Assembly (NCBI RefSeq): GCF_000478685.1
Contig: NZ_AMSD01000002.1
Location: 248,001-312,000 of the forward strand
Direction: 5' to 3'
From: Candidatus Photodesmus katoptron Akat1
GTDB taxonomy: Bacteria; Pseudomonadota; Gammaproteobacteria; Enterobacterales; Vibrionaceae
Length of the DNA: 64,000 nucleotides
The notes under the pieces were generated by a model. The model saw only the letters and a list, made by a program, of their open reading frames with translations, had not been told where the DNA came from and did not search any database. Below, in pieces: positions 10,861-19,727 of this stretch. Position numbers and translations under genes: made by a program. Position 1 is the first letter of the stretch; every line of letters begins with the position of its first letter.

Positions 10861-12639
10861 ATGCGTACTCATTATTCTGGTGAACTTGATAAATCGATTG
10901 TTGGACAAACTATAAAACTTTGTGGCTGGGTTCATTCTCGTCGTGATTTAGGCGGACTAATTTTTATTGATATGCGAGATTGCTCTGGTGTTGTTCAAGT
11001 TGTTATTGAACCGTATACTGCTAAGATTTTTTCTATTGCTAATGAGTTGCGTAATGAATTTTGTATTGCTATCACAGGTATTGTTCGTGTTCGTCCTTTA
11101 ATACAGATAAATGAGGATATGCCAACTGGAGAAATTGAGTTACTTGCTACAATGTTAAAAATAATTAATCGAAGTGAACCTTTGCCTATTGATTTTAAGC
11201 AAGACAACTCAGAGGAACAGCGTTTAAGATATCGTTATTTAGATTTACGCCGTCCTGAAATGTACAAACGTTTAAAACTGCGTTCTGAAGCATCAAGGTT
11301 TATGCGTAATTTTTTAGATGCCAAAGGTTTTTTAGAAATTGAAACACCAGTACTAACAAAAGCAACTCCAGAGGGTGCTCGTGATTATTTGGTACCAAGC
11401 CGTACTCGAAAAGGTAGTTTTTATGCTTTACCTCAATCTCCTCAATTATTTAAGCAGTTGCTTATGATATCTGGTTTTGATCGTTATTATCAAGTTGTTA
11501 AATGTTTTCGTGATGAAGATTTGCGTGCAGATCGTCAGCCAGAATTTACTCAAATTGATATTGAAACTTCATTTATGAAAGTAAAAGATGTTCAAGCAAT
11601 TACTGAAAAAATGATTTGTAATATGTGGAAAAAATTACTAGGTATTGACTTAGGTAAATTTCCAGTGATGAAGTTTAGTGAAGTAATGCGTCGTTTTGGT
11701 TCTGATAAACCTGATTTACGTAATCCATTAGAGTTAATTGATATTGCAGATCTTGTAAAATGTATTACATTTGAAACTTTTTCAATTCCTGCTAATGATA
11801 TAAATAGTCGTGTTACAGTTCTATGTTTGCCTGGTGGTGCTGTTTTGAGTCGTAAAAAAATAGACAATTACTCTAAATTTGTTCAAATGTATGGTGCTAA
11901 GGGTTTAGCATGGATGAAAATTGGTGATTTGCGTATTGGTATTAAAAATGCTATTCGTTCACCAGTCGCTAAATTTTTGAGTGATGCAATAATTAATAGT
12001 ATATTAGATCGCACTCAAGCTAAATCTGGTGATATGATTATATTCTTAGCAGATAAGAAAAATATTGTTACAGAAGCGTTAGGTGCTCTTCGTATTAAAT
12101 TAGGTAAGGACCTTAAATTAATAGATTATTCTATCTGGGCTCCATTGTGGGTTATAGATTTTCCGATGTTTTCAAAGGATAATGAAGGTAACTTTTATGC
12201 TATGCATCATCCTTTTACATCGCCTCTAGAAAATTTAAGCGTAACAGAACTAAAGACTGATCCTGTTTCTATAGTTTCTAGTGCTTATGATATGGTTTTG
12301 AACGGTTATGAGATAGGTGGTGGTTCTGCTCGAATTCATAATAGAGATATACAATCAGCAGTTTTTGAACTTTTAGGAATTAAAAAACATGAACAACAAG
12401 AAAAATTTGGTTTTTTACTGAATGCTTTGAGATTTGGTACTCCACCTCATGCTGGTATTGCATTTGGTTTAGATCGTTTGGTCATGCTACTTTGTGGTAC
12501 TGAAAATATACGTGATGTTATTCCATTTCCTAAAACAACCTCAGCAGCTTGTTTGTTGACTAGTGCACCAAGTTTTATAAAATCATTAGTGCTTGAAGAA
12601 TTGAATTTGTCTGTATCAAATAAAAAGAAAAACATCTAA
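10861..12639 (+). CDS. aspS: aspartyl-tRNA synthetase
   Basis: Class II synthetase charging tRNA-Asp. The 592 residues (E. coli 590) have the N-terminal OB-fold anticodon domain ([19 protein letters not shown]), motif 2 in [18 protein letters not shown], the bacterial GAD insertion in the middle, and motif 3 in [13 protein letters not shown]. The start [10 protein letters not shown] is the family form, and no truncation is seen. It is followed by ruvC after 25 bases, so aspS-ruvC-ruvA-ruvB is likely one transcript. Divergent from cmoAB. Confidence 0.98.
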   Translation: MRTHYSGELDKSIVGQTIKLCGWVHSRRDLGGLIFIDMRDCSGVVQVVIEPYTAKIFSIANELRNEFCIAITGIVRVRPLIQINEDMPTGEIELLATMLKIINRSEPLPIDFKQDNSEEQRLRYRYLDLRRPEMYKRLKLRSEASRFMRNFLDAKGFLEIETPVLTKATPEGARDYLVPSRTRKGSFYALPQSPQLFKQLLMISGFDRYYQVVKCFRDEDLRADRQPEFTQIDIETSFMKVKDVQAITEKMICNMWKKLLGIDLGKFPVMKFSEVMRRFGSDKPDLRNPLELIDIADLVKCITFETFSIPANDINSRVTVLCLPGGAVLSRKKIDNYSKFVQMYGAKGLAWMKIGDLRIGIKNAIRSPVAKFLSDAIINSILDRTQAKSGDMIIFLADKKNIVTEALGALRIKLGKDLKLIDYSIWAPLWVIDFPMFSKDNEGNFYAMHHPFTSPLENLSVTELKTDPVSIVSSAYDMVLNGYEIGGGSARIHNRDIQSAVFELLGIKKHEQQEKFGFLLNALRFGTPPHAGIAFGLDRLVMLLCGTENIRDVIPFPKTTSAACLLTSAPSFIKSLVLEELNLSVSNKKKNI

Positions 12640-12664
12640 TATCAGCAAGTTAAAGGATTACTAC

Positions 12665-13186
12665 ATGTCAATTATTTTAGGTATTGATCCTGGTTTTCGT
12701 ACTACTGGGTATGGACTTATTGATCAACAAGGTCCTAACCTTTTTTATTTAGACAGTGGATGTATTTTAAATAAAGGAAAAAAAATATCGGGAAGATTAA
12801 GAAAAATATATCTTGGAATTACCGAAATTATTTCTAAATTTCAACCTGATGTATTTGCGATTGAGCAAATTTTTATCGCTAAAAATGCAAGTTCAGCTCT
12901 TAAACTAGGTCAAGCTAGAGGAACAGCAATTGTTGCAGCCGAAAATTTAGAATTGCCTATATATGAATATGCTGCACGTTTAATTAAACAAGCAGTAGTA
13001 GGCACAGGTCGTGCTGAAAAAAATCAAGTTCAAACTATGGTTCAACATATACTTAAATTAACTAAAAAGCCAAATTCTGATGCTGCTGATGCTTTAGGTG
13101 TAGCTATTTGTCATGCACATACACATAAAACTATTAATTTATTATCTAATAACCTTCATATATCAAAGAAAAGAAAATATCTTTGA
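12665..13186 (+). CDS. ruvC: Holliday junction endonuclease RuvC
   Basis: Resolves Holliday junctions made during recombination repair by paired nicks. The 173 residues match E. coli length. The four acidic catalytic residues are all visible: D8 in GIDPG, E67 in FAIEQIF, and D139 and D142 in [13 protein letters not shown]. Preceded by a clear ribosome site (AAAGGA) and followed by ruvA after 23 bases. Recombinational repair is thus kept whole in this genome (ruvA and ruvB follow), even though other DNA-repair genes nearby show damage. Confidence 0.97.
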   Translation: MSIILGIDPGFRTTGYGLIDQQGPNLFYLDSGCILNKGKKISGRLRKIYLGITEIISKFQPDVFAIEQIFIAKNASSALKLGQARGTAIVAAENLELPIYEYAARLIKQAVVGTGRAEKNQVQTMVQHILKLTKKPNSDAADALGVAICHAHTHKTINLLSNNLHISKKRKYL

Positions 13187-13209
13187 TTTTTAATTTAGAG
13201 AGGTTTATT

Positions 13210-13833
13210 GTGATTGGACGTCTTCATGGAATCCTTCTTGAGAAACGACCGCCAGAGTTATTAATGGATGTGAATGGTGTTGGGTATGAAATGCAAATGC
13301 CAATCAGTTGTTTTGATAATCTCCCAAATGTTGGGAGAAAGGTGATTATTTATACTCACTTTATCATTCGAGGAGATGCTCAGTTGCTTTATGGATTTAA
13401 TACTCTAAAAGAGCGGGCTTTATTTCGAGAAGTAATAAAAACTAATGGTATCGGACCAAAGTTAGGATTGAACATTCTTTATAAAATGTCAGCCAGTCAA
13501 TTTATTTCTTGTGTTGCAAGAGAAGATATTTCAGCTCTATTAGAACTTCCTGGTGTAGGTAAAAAAACGGCAAAACGGTTAATCTTAGAAATGAAAGATC
13601 GCCTTAAAGATGGGAATTTTGAAGGACCAATTAATTCTATATTAAATGAATCTGCTTTAAATAAAAAATTAGCATTGTCTCAAGTTCATGCTCATGCTCA
13701 AGAAGAAGCAATTAGTGCTTTATTAGCTTTAGGTTATAAACCAATGAAGGCATCAAAAATTGTATCTCAGATTGCAAAACCAGATATGACAAGTGAATGT
13801 TTAGTTTATGCAGCTCTAAAATCAATGAGTTGA
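13210..13833 (+). CDS. ruvA: Holliday junction branch-migration subunit RuvA
   Basis: Tetrameric protein that binds Holliday junctions and loads the RuvB motor. I place the start at the GTG at 13210, which gives the family N-terminus [15 protein letters not shown] and lies six bases after a strong AGAGAGG ribosome site; a longer in-frame version beginning nine codons upstream would overlap ruvC and is not supported by homology. The resulting 207 residues (E. coli 203) contain the OB-fold, the helix-hairpin-helix pair ([11 protein letters not shown] and [13 protein letters not shown]) and the C-terminal domain that touches RuvB ([13 protein letters not shown]). Next gene is ruvB, 58 bases on. 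Confidence 0.95.
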   Translation: MIGRLHGILLEKRPPELLMDVNGVGYEMQMPISCFDNLPNVGRKVIIYTHFIIRGDAQLLYGFNTLKERALFREVIKTNGIGPKLGLNILYKMSASQFISCVAREDISALLELPGVGKKTAKRLILEMKDRLKDGNFEGPINSILNESALNKKLALSQVHAHAQEEAISALLALGYKPMKASKIVSQIAKPDMTSECLVYAALKSMS

Positions 13834-13891
13834 AGTATTTGCTTTACAGATAGATGTATTATACTCCAATTATTGATTAAGGATAGATATA

Positions 13892-14902
13892 ATGATTGAA
13901 TCAGAACGTTTAATAAGACTAGATAATTCTTTTTCTAAAAGAAAAGATATTGTTATGGACTCAATCCGTCCTAAAAAGTTATCAGATTATCATGGACAAA
14001 AACATGTCTGTTCTCAAATGAAACTTTTTATTAAAGCTGCAAAATTACGTGATGAAGCTCTTGATCACCTATTAATCTTTGGACCTCCTGGTTTAGGAAA
14101 AACAACTTTAGCCAATATCGTAGCTAATGAGATGGGAGTTAATACTCGTTCTACTTCTGGACCGATACTTGAAAAAGCAGGGGATTTAGCATCAATTTTA
14201 ACTAATTTGGAAGAACATGATGTTTTGTTTATTGATGAAATACATCGTTTAAATCCTATCATTGAAGAAGTTTTATATCCGGCAATGGAGGACTATCAGT
14301 TAGATATTATGATAGGCGAAGGACCAGCCGCTCGGTCAATTAAAATTGATCTTCCAGCGTTTACTTTAGTTGGCGCTACTACTAGAGCAGGATCTTTAAC
14401 ATCACCTTTTCGTGATCGTTTTGGTATTACTCAACGTTTAGAGTATTATCACGTAGCGGATTTGAAGAATATTATACTATGTTCTGCAAATTATCTTGGT
14501 ATTTCAATAGAACTTGAAGGTGCTTTAGAAATTGCTCGTCGTTCTAGAGGTACACCTCGTATAGCTAATCGTTTATTACGTCGTGTTCGGGATTATGCTG
14601 AAGTAAAAGGTAATGGTCATATTTCTTTAAACTTAGCTTCTCAAGCACTTGATATGCTTGATGTTGATACAGAAGGTTTTGATTATATGGATAGAAAGTT
14701 ATTATTGACAATAATAACTAAGTTTTCTGGAGGGCCTGTTGGACTTGATAATATAGCAGTAGCTATTGCTGAAGAAAAAGATACTATAGAAGATGTTCTA
14801 GAACCATACTTAATTCAAGGAGGTTATATCCAACGTACACCAAGGGGGAGGGTTGCTACAGAAAAGGCCTATTTCCATCTTGGATTAAAAAAAACGATGT
14901 AA
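13892..14902 (+). CDS. ruvB: Holliday junction ATP-dependent helicase RuvB
   Basis: AAA+ motor that drives branch migration with RuvA. The 336 residues equal the E. coli length. Walker A is [10 protein letters not shown] at 63-72, Walker B with the DEIH box is [10 protein letters not shown], sensor and arginine-finger segments follow ([19 protein letters not shown]), and the winged-helix DNA-binding domain ends with [19 protein letters not shown]. Complete, and last in the aspS-ruvCAB run. In Vibrio relatives a cyd operon and ybgC separate ruvB from tolQ; here only 228 bp remain, so several genes were lost from this spot. Confidence 0.98.
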   Translation: MIESERLIRLDNSFSKRKDIVMDSIRPKKLSDYHGQKHVCSQMKLFIKAAKLRDEALDHLLIFGPPGLGKTTLANIVANEMGVNTRSTSGPILEKAGDLASILTNLEEHDVLFIDEIHRLNPIIEEVLYPAMEDYQLDIMIGEGPAARSIKIDLPAFTLVGATTRAGSLTSPFRDRFGITQRLEYYHVADLKNIILCSANYLGISIELEGALEIARRSRGTPRIANRLLRRVRDYAEVKGNGHISLNLASQALDMLDVDTEGFDYMDRKLLLTIITKFSGGPVGLDNIAVAIAEEKDTIEDVLEPYLIQGGYIQRTPRGRVATEKAYFHLGLKKTM

Positions 14903-15130
14903 AAGTATCTTTGTTTTCTTTTATATAGATAAAATAGTTGATTTGTTTCAAATACAATGTTCGTTTTTATTGTCATTTCATGCAGAGCAAGATGCATCAT
15001 TCATTATTAAAATTTTTTAAAACTTCTGTGGAATGTAGCATAAAAATTATTATTAGGCAGTTATTTGTTTTTATTTTTTGAAAGTATGCGATTAAGCAAA
15101 TTCTAGCCATTGTTGGAGTGTTAATTACAG

Positions 15131-15822
15131 ATGATAACTCATTTCTCAGTTATTGATTTATTTTTACAAGCAAGTTTTCTGGTAAAAATAGTGATATTTA
15201 TATTGTTTTTTTATCAATTGTTTCTTGGACTCTCATTATCAAACGTAGCATGATTTTATTTAAAGCATTTAAACATGAAGATATTTTTGAAGATAAATTT
15301 GGATCTAGTTTAGCAGACCTTTTTAAGTTTTACCAGGATGTTAAAAAGTGTAAAGATAAAATTTCAGGTTCTGAGGAGATTTTTTATTTAGGTTTTAGAG
15401 AATTTATTCGACTGCGTAAATCAAATTCTAATTCTCCTGAATTTATAATGCAAAGTACGAAGCGTTCAATGCGTATTGTGCTTTCGAAAAGAATTAATGA
15501 ATTATCAACAGATCTTGGATTTTTAGCTACTATAGCTTCTATAAGTCCCTATATTGGTCTATTTGGAACTGTATATGGTATTATGAACACTTTTATTTCT
15601 TTAGGTGGAGGAACAAATCATGCAAGTCTCACAATGATGGCTCCAGGTATTGCTGAAGCACTCGTTGCTACTGGAATCGGACTTTTTACTGCGATTCCAG
15701 CCATGATGGCTTACAATTATTTTAGCACTCAGGTGAGTAAACTTGAAAATAGTTATAGTATTTTTTTAGAAGAATTCTATAGCATTTTATATCGTTTAGT
15801 GATGTTAGCACAGGAACAGTAA
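15131..15822 (+). pseudogene. tolQ: TolQ, Tol-Pal proton-channel subunit, with a one-base frameshift
   Basis: Inner-membrane motor subunit of the Tol-Pal system that tightens the envelope at division. The first 27 codons from the ATG at 15131 read MITHFSVIDLFLQASFLVKI and on into the first membrane helix, then leave the frame at a run of seven T (15206-15212). One extra T restores SIVSWTLIIKRSMILF and the rest of the protein, including the conserved GLFGTVYGIMNTF and GIAEALVATGIGL blocks, and gives exactly 230 residues, the E. coli length. Without correction the downstream frame could only start at an internal ATG (15250) and would lack helix 1. Its stop overlaps the tolR start by one base. 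Either the run is read by polymerase slippage, the gene is newly dead, or the base is an assembly error. Confidence 0.85.
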
Positions 15823-16262
15823 TGTATAGTCAGACTAGAAATTTAAAGATAATATCTGAGATTAATGTTGTTCCATACATTGATGTTATGTTAGTTCTTC
15901 TAATTATTTTTATGGTTTCATCATCTTCATTATTTTTTAAAGGGGTTGATGTAGATTTACCAAATATGGCCGCTGAATCTGCTTCTGCATTACTAAAGGA
16001 AAAAGATGTTAACTTTCTTGTTATAGAAATTAATCAAAAAGGTCAGTTAGGATTGAGTGTTAATAATAAAAAATTGCAACAAGATTTTTCAATTGAAAGC
16101 ATAATTTTGAGAGTAAAAAAAGAATTACTAATTCAACCAAGTTCAATAGTAGTTATCGGTGGTGATGTTTTAACACCATACTCAAAAATTATTATTTTGC
16201 TGGAAGCCTTACGTTATGCTGGGATTAGCAAAGTTGGATTATTAACAGATATCAAGGAATAA
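15822..16262 (+). CDS. tolR: TolR, Tol-Pal proton-channel subunit
   Basis: Partner of TolQ in the inner-membrane proton channel, ExbD/TolR family. The 146 residues (E. coli 142) have a short cytoplasmic start, one transmembrane helix (VVPYIDVMLVLLIIFMVSSS) that includes the proton-carrying aspartate in PYIDVM, and a periplasmic domain that ends AGISKVGLLTDIKE, as in the family. The ATG overlaps the last base of the tolQ stop, so translation is probably coupled. It is the only undamaged gene of the Tol cluster seen here; tolQ before it is frameshifted and tolA after it is a stump. Confidence 0.95.
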   Translation: MYSQTRNLKIISEINVVPYIDVMLVLLIIFMVSSSSLFFKGVDVDLPNMAAESASALLKEKDVNFLVIEINQKGQLGLSVNNKKLQQDFSIESIILRVKKELLIQPSSIVVIGGDVLTPYSKIIILLEALRYAGISKVGLLTDIKE

Positions 16263-16275
16263 AGTTCATTATTTC

Positions 16276-16561
16276 ATGATATATCATAGAAAAAACAAAA
16301 ATTCATTTAAAACCTATTGCTATATCAATTGGTCTTCATGTGTTTCTGTTTATATCTTTATCGAAAGAGATAGTTTTTGACATATCAACATCCAGATTAA
16401 ACTTTAAAAAATCTGAAAATATGCTTGAAGCTATGATTATTGATCATGATTTTAAAACAAAATATCAATACAAATCTGAAGCAAAAAGACTAGCTGAACA
16501 ACAAGAAGCAAAAAGACTAGCTGAACAACAAGAAGTAAAAAGGCTAGCTGAACAACATTAA
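16276..16561 (+). pseudogene. tolA: TolA remnant: frameshifted and truncated after three coiled-coil repeats
   Basis: TolA normally spans the periplasm and links TolQR to Pal. From an ATG at 16276 the reading leaves frame in the A-rich stretch 16290-16301; removing one A gives MIYHRKTKIHLKPIAISIGL and a hydrophobic anchor, then SENMLEAMIID, which aligns with the start of Vibrio TolA. After that come three copies of EAKRLAEQQ and a stop at 16561, about 94 residues in all against roughly 350-420 for an intact TolA. The rest of the helical domain and the C-terminal Pal/TolB-binding domain are gone. tolB, pal and cpoB do not follow; the htpX gene on the other strand begins at once (its stop overlaps). 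I infer a deletion that joined tolA to htpX. Confidence 0.85.
16478..16558 (+). repeat. three tandem 27-bp repeats inside the tolA stump
   Basis: Units at 16478-16504, 16505-16531 and 16532-16558 each encode EAKRLAEQQ; the first two are identical, the third differs at two bases plus its last codon (CAT instead of CAA). They are what remains of the alanine/lysine/glutamate-rich helical domain of TolA. The stop codon follows the third copy directly. Confidence 0.9.
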
Positions 16562-17436
16562 TTGCTGCTATTAAAATGAAGCGCATCAATTCTTCTCTGG
16601 ATCGGAGGATGACTCATTAACAAACTAAGTACAGATTTCTTTCCACTGATAGCGAATGCTGCCATAGAACTCTCAAGTTTAGAGTTTGGATTTGTTCTTA
16701 AACGTTGCAATGCAGAAATCATGCTTTTTTTACCAACTAAACTTGCTGCACCAGAGTCAGCGCGAAATTCACGTTGACGACTATACCACATAACAATTAT
16801 ACTAGCTAAAAGACCGAATACTAAATCAAGAACTAAAGAAACAAAAAAGTAAACCATCATATTAGGTCCAGTTTCTTCTCCTTCCCCACTATTATTTGAA
16901 GCAACAATGTTGGCAATAAAACGAGAAAAGAAAATTACAAACGTATTAAGCACTCCCTGAATTAATGTCATAGTAACCATATCACCATTAGCTACATGAC
17001 TGATTTCATGTGCTAATACCGCTTCAACTTCCTTTTTCGTCATATTATTCAACAGACCAGTTGATACAGCAATCAAAGCATCATCACGTTTAGCACCAGT
17101 AGCAAACGCGTTCATATCTTCAGCTTTGTAAATAGCTATTGTTGGTATACCGATTCCCATCTTTTTAGCTTGGCAAGTGACAGTTTCAGACAACCAATGC
17201 TCCATTTCATTACGAGGTTTCTTTATAACCGAAGCAGACACAGAACGAATAGCCATTGTCTTTGAAAGAAATAAAGAGATAAAAGAACCACCAAAACCAA
17301 ATACTGTTGCCAAAACAAGCAAACCAATCATGCTAGAAGATTGAATCCCTGCCACTGAATATATAAAATTTAAAACAATACTAAGCACTAAAACAACAGC
17401 TACATTAGTTGCCAGAAATAACGCTATCCGTTTCAT
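16558..17436 (-). CDS. htpX: membrane zinc metalloprotease HtpX
   Basis: Inner-membrane M48 protease that degrades misfolded membrane proteins together with FtsH. The 292 residues (E. coli 293) have two N-terminal membrane helices (about 4-24 and 36-58), the zinc-binding HExxH at 143-147 ([12 protein letters not shown]), two further helices, and the third zinc-ligand glutamate in [13 protein letters not shown]. All catalytic residues are present. It is convergent with the tolA stump; the two stops overlap by four bases, which marks a deletion junction. In E. coli it is a CpxR target; nothing in the short upstream region lets me confirm that here. Confidence 0.97.
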   Translation of the reverse strand: MKRIALFLATNVAVVLVLSIVLNFIYSVAGIQSSSMIGLLVLATVFGFGGSFISLFLSKTMAIRSVSASVIKKPRNEMEHWLSETVTCQAKKMGIGIPTIAIYKAEDMNAFATGAKRDDALIAVSTGLLNNMTKKEVEAVLAHEISHVANGDMVTMTLIQGVLNTFVIFFSRFIANIVASNNSGEGEETGPNMMVYFFVSLVLDLVFGLLASIIVMWYSRQREFRADSGAASLVGKKSMISALQRLRTNPNSKLESSMAAFAISGKKSVLSLLMSHPPIQRRIDALHFNSSN

Positions 17437-17568
17437 TACATCACTCCTCCAATAAAAACTTATATAGGGGAAAATTATCGATTTAAATAATCTTTATTAC
17501 TAATAACTTCAAAATAATCGGGACTTTATCCTTCTAAAAGAAATTTTCAAATTTATCAGGCTGTATGA

Positions 17569-18093
17569 TTATTTTATTCTTGCTTTCCAAATTTCACAAG
17601 GTTCGATCTTATTGCGTTGTAAACGATGCCTATCTCGTTCAGCATGTCGTTTAAGTTCATATGGTCCAAGCACAACACAATACCACAAACTGCTATCTTT
17701 TTTCTTATGAATATTACTTTGAATACCATGGAATGCTATATCAAGTTTACGAGCCTTTGCTTGTTTCAATGTTTTATATGCACCGCATTGCATAATATAA
17801 GAAACCTGAGAAAGTATTTGCTTCCTAGGTTCTACCTCAACTTTTCTCTTAGGTAAGGAATCAATATACTCCCATTGCTCTTTTGGTAACGGCGGAATTT
17901 CAGCAATTGGCTTAGATATGTTTCCAACAGTTTTCTTTACGTTTAATTTAGAATTAAACTGTAATCCATAATCTAATAAACTTACTAGATAAAATAACAT
18001 AATAATTAATATAAAAGCAATAAAACTAATCCAACAAACTTTACGTGCAAAGAAAAATATTTTCTTATCAACCTTATTTCTACTTGGATACAT
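17569..18093 (-). CDS. ftsN: short cell-division protein FtsN (SPOR domain)
   Basis: FtsN triggers constriction by activating septal peptidoglycan synthesis. The 174 residues include a short basic cytoplasmic tail, one membrane helix (about 19-40), the conserved periplasmic patch PPLPKEQWEYIDSLP at 67-81 that corresponds to the essential helix region of FtsN, and a C-terminal SPOR domain (about 97-170) ending HAERDRHRLQRNKIEPCEIW, close to the FtsN consensus. The long Gln-rich linker of E. coli FtsN (319 residues) is gone, so this is a minimal version. Usual neighbours cytR and hslVU are missing. DedD, another SPOR protein, is damaged in this window, so this copy may carry more of the division load. 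Confidence 0.85.
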   Translation of the reverse strand: MYPSRNKVDKKIFFFARKVCWISFIAFILIIMLFYLVSLLDYGLQFNSKLNVKKTVGNISKPIAEIPPLPKEQWEYIDSLPKRKVEVEPRKQILSQVSYIMQCGAYKTLKQAKARKLDIAFHGIQSNIHKKKDSSLWYCVVLGPYELKRHAERDRHRLQRNKIEPCEIWKARIK

Positions 18094-18208
18094 CTCATAT
18101 TTATCTTAATTTAATTGCAAAAAATTATTTATTAAAATAAAAAAATGAATATTTTTAGTCTATTCTAAAAAAACATACAACATTTTGAGCACTTTTATTA
18201 CCTTACAA

Positions 18209-18285
18209 TGGTACGTCCGAGTGAATTTGAATCACTGACCTCCGCTATGTCAAAGCGGTGCTCTAACCAACTGAGCTACGGACGC
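18209..18285 (-). tRNA. tRNA-Val (anticodon GAC)
   Basis: Seventy-seven bases on the minus strand including an encoded CCA. The acceptor arm (GCGTCCG with CGGACGT, one G-T pair) closes, the D arm reads AGCTCAGTTGGTTAGAGC, the anticodon stem CCGCT/AGCGG holds loop TTGACAT with anticodon GAC, and the T arm contains GATTCAAATTC. It closely resembles E. coli valV/valW. It stands alone between ftsN and csrA. Confidence 0.96.
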
Positions 18286-18584
18286 AAAAATAACGTAAGG
18301 AAAATAAAAACCAGAATTAGTTTAAAAAATCTATTCAATAGTATGAATAATAGCACGTGTATTTAATGAAAAATATCTTTATCATTAACTTGTTGCTCAG
18401 TTTTTATTATAATTCGAATTTTAATTACCTTAGTGTATGATTTTCTTAAATTAACTCTAAAAACACTAGACATTTTACATCGTTATGATTTATTAAATAA
18501 AAAACACTATACAAAATCAATTCTAATAAAAAAATCAAAATAAGCATTACTATCAAAAGAAAAATATCTTTAAAGGAGTAAACC

Positions 18585-18755
18585 ATGCTCATTTTAACTC
18601 GTCGTATTGGTGAAAGTGTCATGATTGGTGATAAAATAATAATTACAGTTCTCGGTATTAAAGGAAACCAAATTCGAGTTGGGATAAATGCTCCTAAAGA
18701 TGTCTCTGTGCACCGAAAAGAAATTTATACTCAGATTCAATTTAAAGACAATTAA
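18585..18755 (+). CDS. csrA: carbon storage regulator CsrA
   Basis: Small RNA-binding dimer that blocks or stabilises mRNAs by binding GGA motifs. The gene encodes 56 residues, [20 protein letters not shown] through [17 protein letters not shown], matching the five-strand fold; R6/R7 and R44-equivalent residues of the RNA-binding face (LTRR, VHRKEI) are kept. Only the disordered tail is a little shorter than in E. coli (61). A strong AAAGGAG lies seven bases before the ATG and is itself a GGA site, so CsrA may repress its own translation. It is followed by tRNA-Ser and tRNA-Arg as in E. coli, though alaS now lies about 29 kb away. Confidence 0.96.
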   Translation: MLILTRRIGESVMIGDKIIITVLGIKGNQIRVGINAPKDVSVHRKEIYTQIQFKDN

Positions 18756-18850
18756 TTCTCATTTTTAAAAATTTTGAAAAAAACAATACAACATAACAAA
18801 ATATTTGACATATTCTTAATAAATCGTAACATATATGATTATTCGAAAGC

Positions 18851-18943
18851 GGTGGGCTGGCCGAGTGGTTGAAGGCGCTCCCCTGCTAAGGGAGTATATG
18901 GTTGATAGCTGTATCTAGGGTTCGAATCCCTCGCTCACCGCCA
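18851..18943 (+). tRNA. tRNA-Ser (anticodon GCT)
   Basis: Ninety-three bases with encoded CCA. Acceptor GGTGGGC pairs with GCTCACC, anticodon arm CTCCCCTGCTAAGGGAG carries GCT, followed by a long variable arm typical of serine tRNAs and the T arm GGGTTCGAATCCC. Reads AGC/AGU codons. Same place relative to csrA as E. coli serV. Confidence 0.97.
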
Positions 18944-18980
18944 AGTTTCGTTATGCTTAATTACATTATAAAAATAATCC

Positions 18981-19057
18981 GCGTCCTTAGCTCAGTTGGA
19001 TAGAGTACCTGGCTACGAACCAGGCGGTCGGAGGTTCGAATCCTTCAGGACGCGCCA
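18981..19057 (+). tRNA. tRNA-Arg (anticodon ACG)
   Basis: Seventy-seven bases with encoded CCA. Acceptor GCGTCCT pairs with AGGACGC; D arm AGCTCAGTTGGATAGAGT; anticodon arm CCTGGCTACGAACCAGG gives ACG, whose first base is expected to be edited to inosine by TadA to read CGU/C/A. Follows tRNA-Ser after 37 bases. E. coli has several copies of argV here; only one is present. Confidence 0.97.
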
Positions 19058-19268
19058 TTTGCAGAAATAAAAATATAACATATACTTACTTTTCCCTATC
19101 CTAATAAAAGTTATCTAATCATTATCTAACAAATCTACTGTTTTTGGCTTTTTAAGTCTACTAGAGTTAATATTTTTCATTTTATTTTGACAAAAAAATC
19201 ATTTATTGTAAGTCAAAATGCTAAATTTAACTAAAATATAAAAAAACTTAATGTATTTAATAAAGTAT

Positions 19269-19458
19269 TAATTGACTTAGTCAATTATTATACTAGAATC
19301 AGTCTTAGCTAGAAATGCAGTTCTTTGTCTACATATACTTTCGTTGGATTTTGTTTGGTTTCCTCGCTGTATCCGTACGCAATAGCAATCTACTTTTCCA
19401 TGCTATCCGCGCCAAATTTGGCTCAGCACATTTAATTTTTTGTTATAAGGATTCTTTC
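19269..19458 (+). promoter_or_regulatory. candidate promoter, palindrome and long leader of the cold-shock gene
   Basis: An 8-bp palindrome with a three-base centre (TAATTGAC-TTA-GTCAATTA, 19269-19287) sits directly before a good -10 box TATACT (19289-19294). Transcription from there would give a leader of about 158 bases, close to the 159-base leader of E. coli cspA mRNA that acts as a thermosensor. The leader (about 19310-19440) is visibly richer in G+C than the flanking DNA, which suggests RNA structure under selection. A ribosome site (AAGGA) is at 19447-19451. The -35 box is not clear. The thermosensor role is inference. Confidence 0.5.
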
Positions 19459-19668
19459 ATGTCTAATGTAGTTACTGGTACAGTGAAGTGGTTCAACGAA
19501 ACTAAGGGATTTGGTTTTATTCAACAAGAAAATGGGCCAGATGTATTTGCTCATTTCTCCGCAATTTCTGGTGATGGCTTTCGTACATTAGTTGAAGGTC
19601 AAAGAGTAGAATTTGTAGTGACCACTGGACAAAAAGGGCCTCAGGCTGAAAATATTAAAGTTATCTAA
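19459..19668 (+). CDS. cold-shock protein, CspA/CspE family
   Basis: Single-strand RNA-binding OB-fold protein that melts mRNA structure. The 69 residues begin [20 protein letters not shown] and contain RNP1 (KGFGFIQQ) and RNP2 (DVFAHFSAI), ending [10 protein letters not shown]. The reading frame stays open 144 bases upstream, but the family N-terminus and the AAGGA site fix the start at 19459; the upstream part is the leader. I cannot assign it to cspA, cspC or cspE with certainty. It stands alone, convergent with fieF. Confidence 0.93.
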   Translation: MSNVVTGTVKWFNETKGFGFIQQENGPDVFAHFSAISGDGFRTLVEGQRVEFVVTTGQKGPQAENIKVI

Positions 19669-19727
19669 TACTTTTCTTTGCTTATAAAAAAGACTAAGAC
19701 GTTCTTAATTTGTATTCCTTCAAATGC

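Noticed and set aside
19315-19458. 48-codon N-terminal extension of the cold-shock protein
   Set aside because: No member of the family has it and a ribosome site lies right before the internal ATG at 19459.
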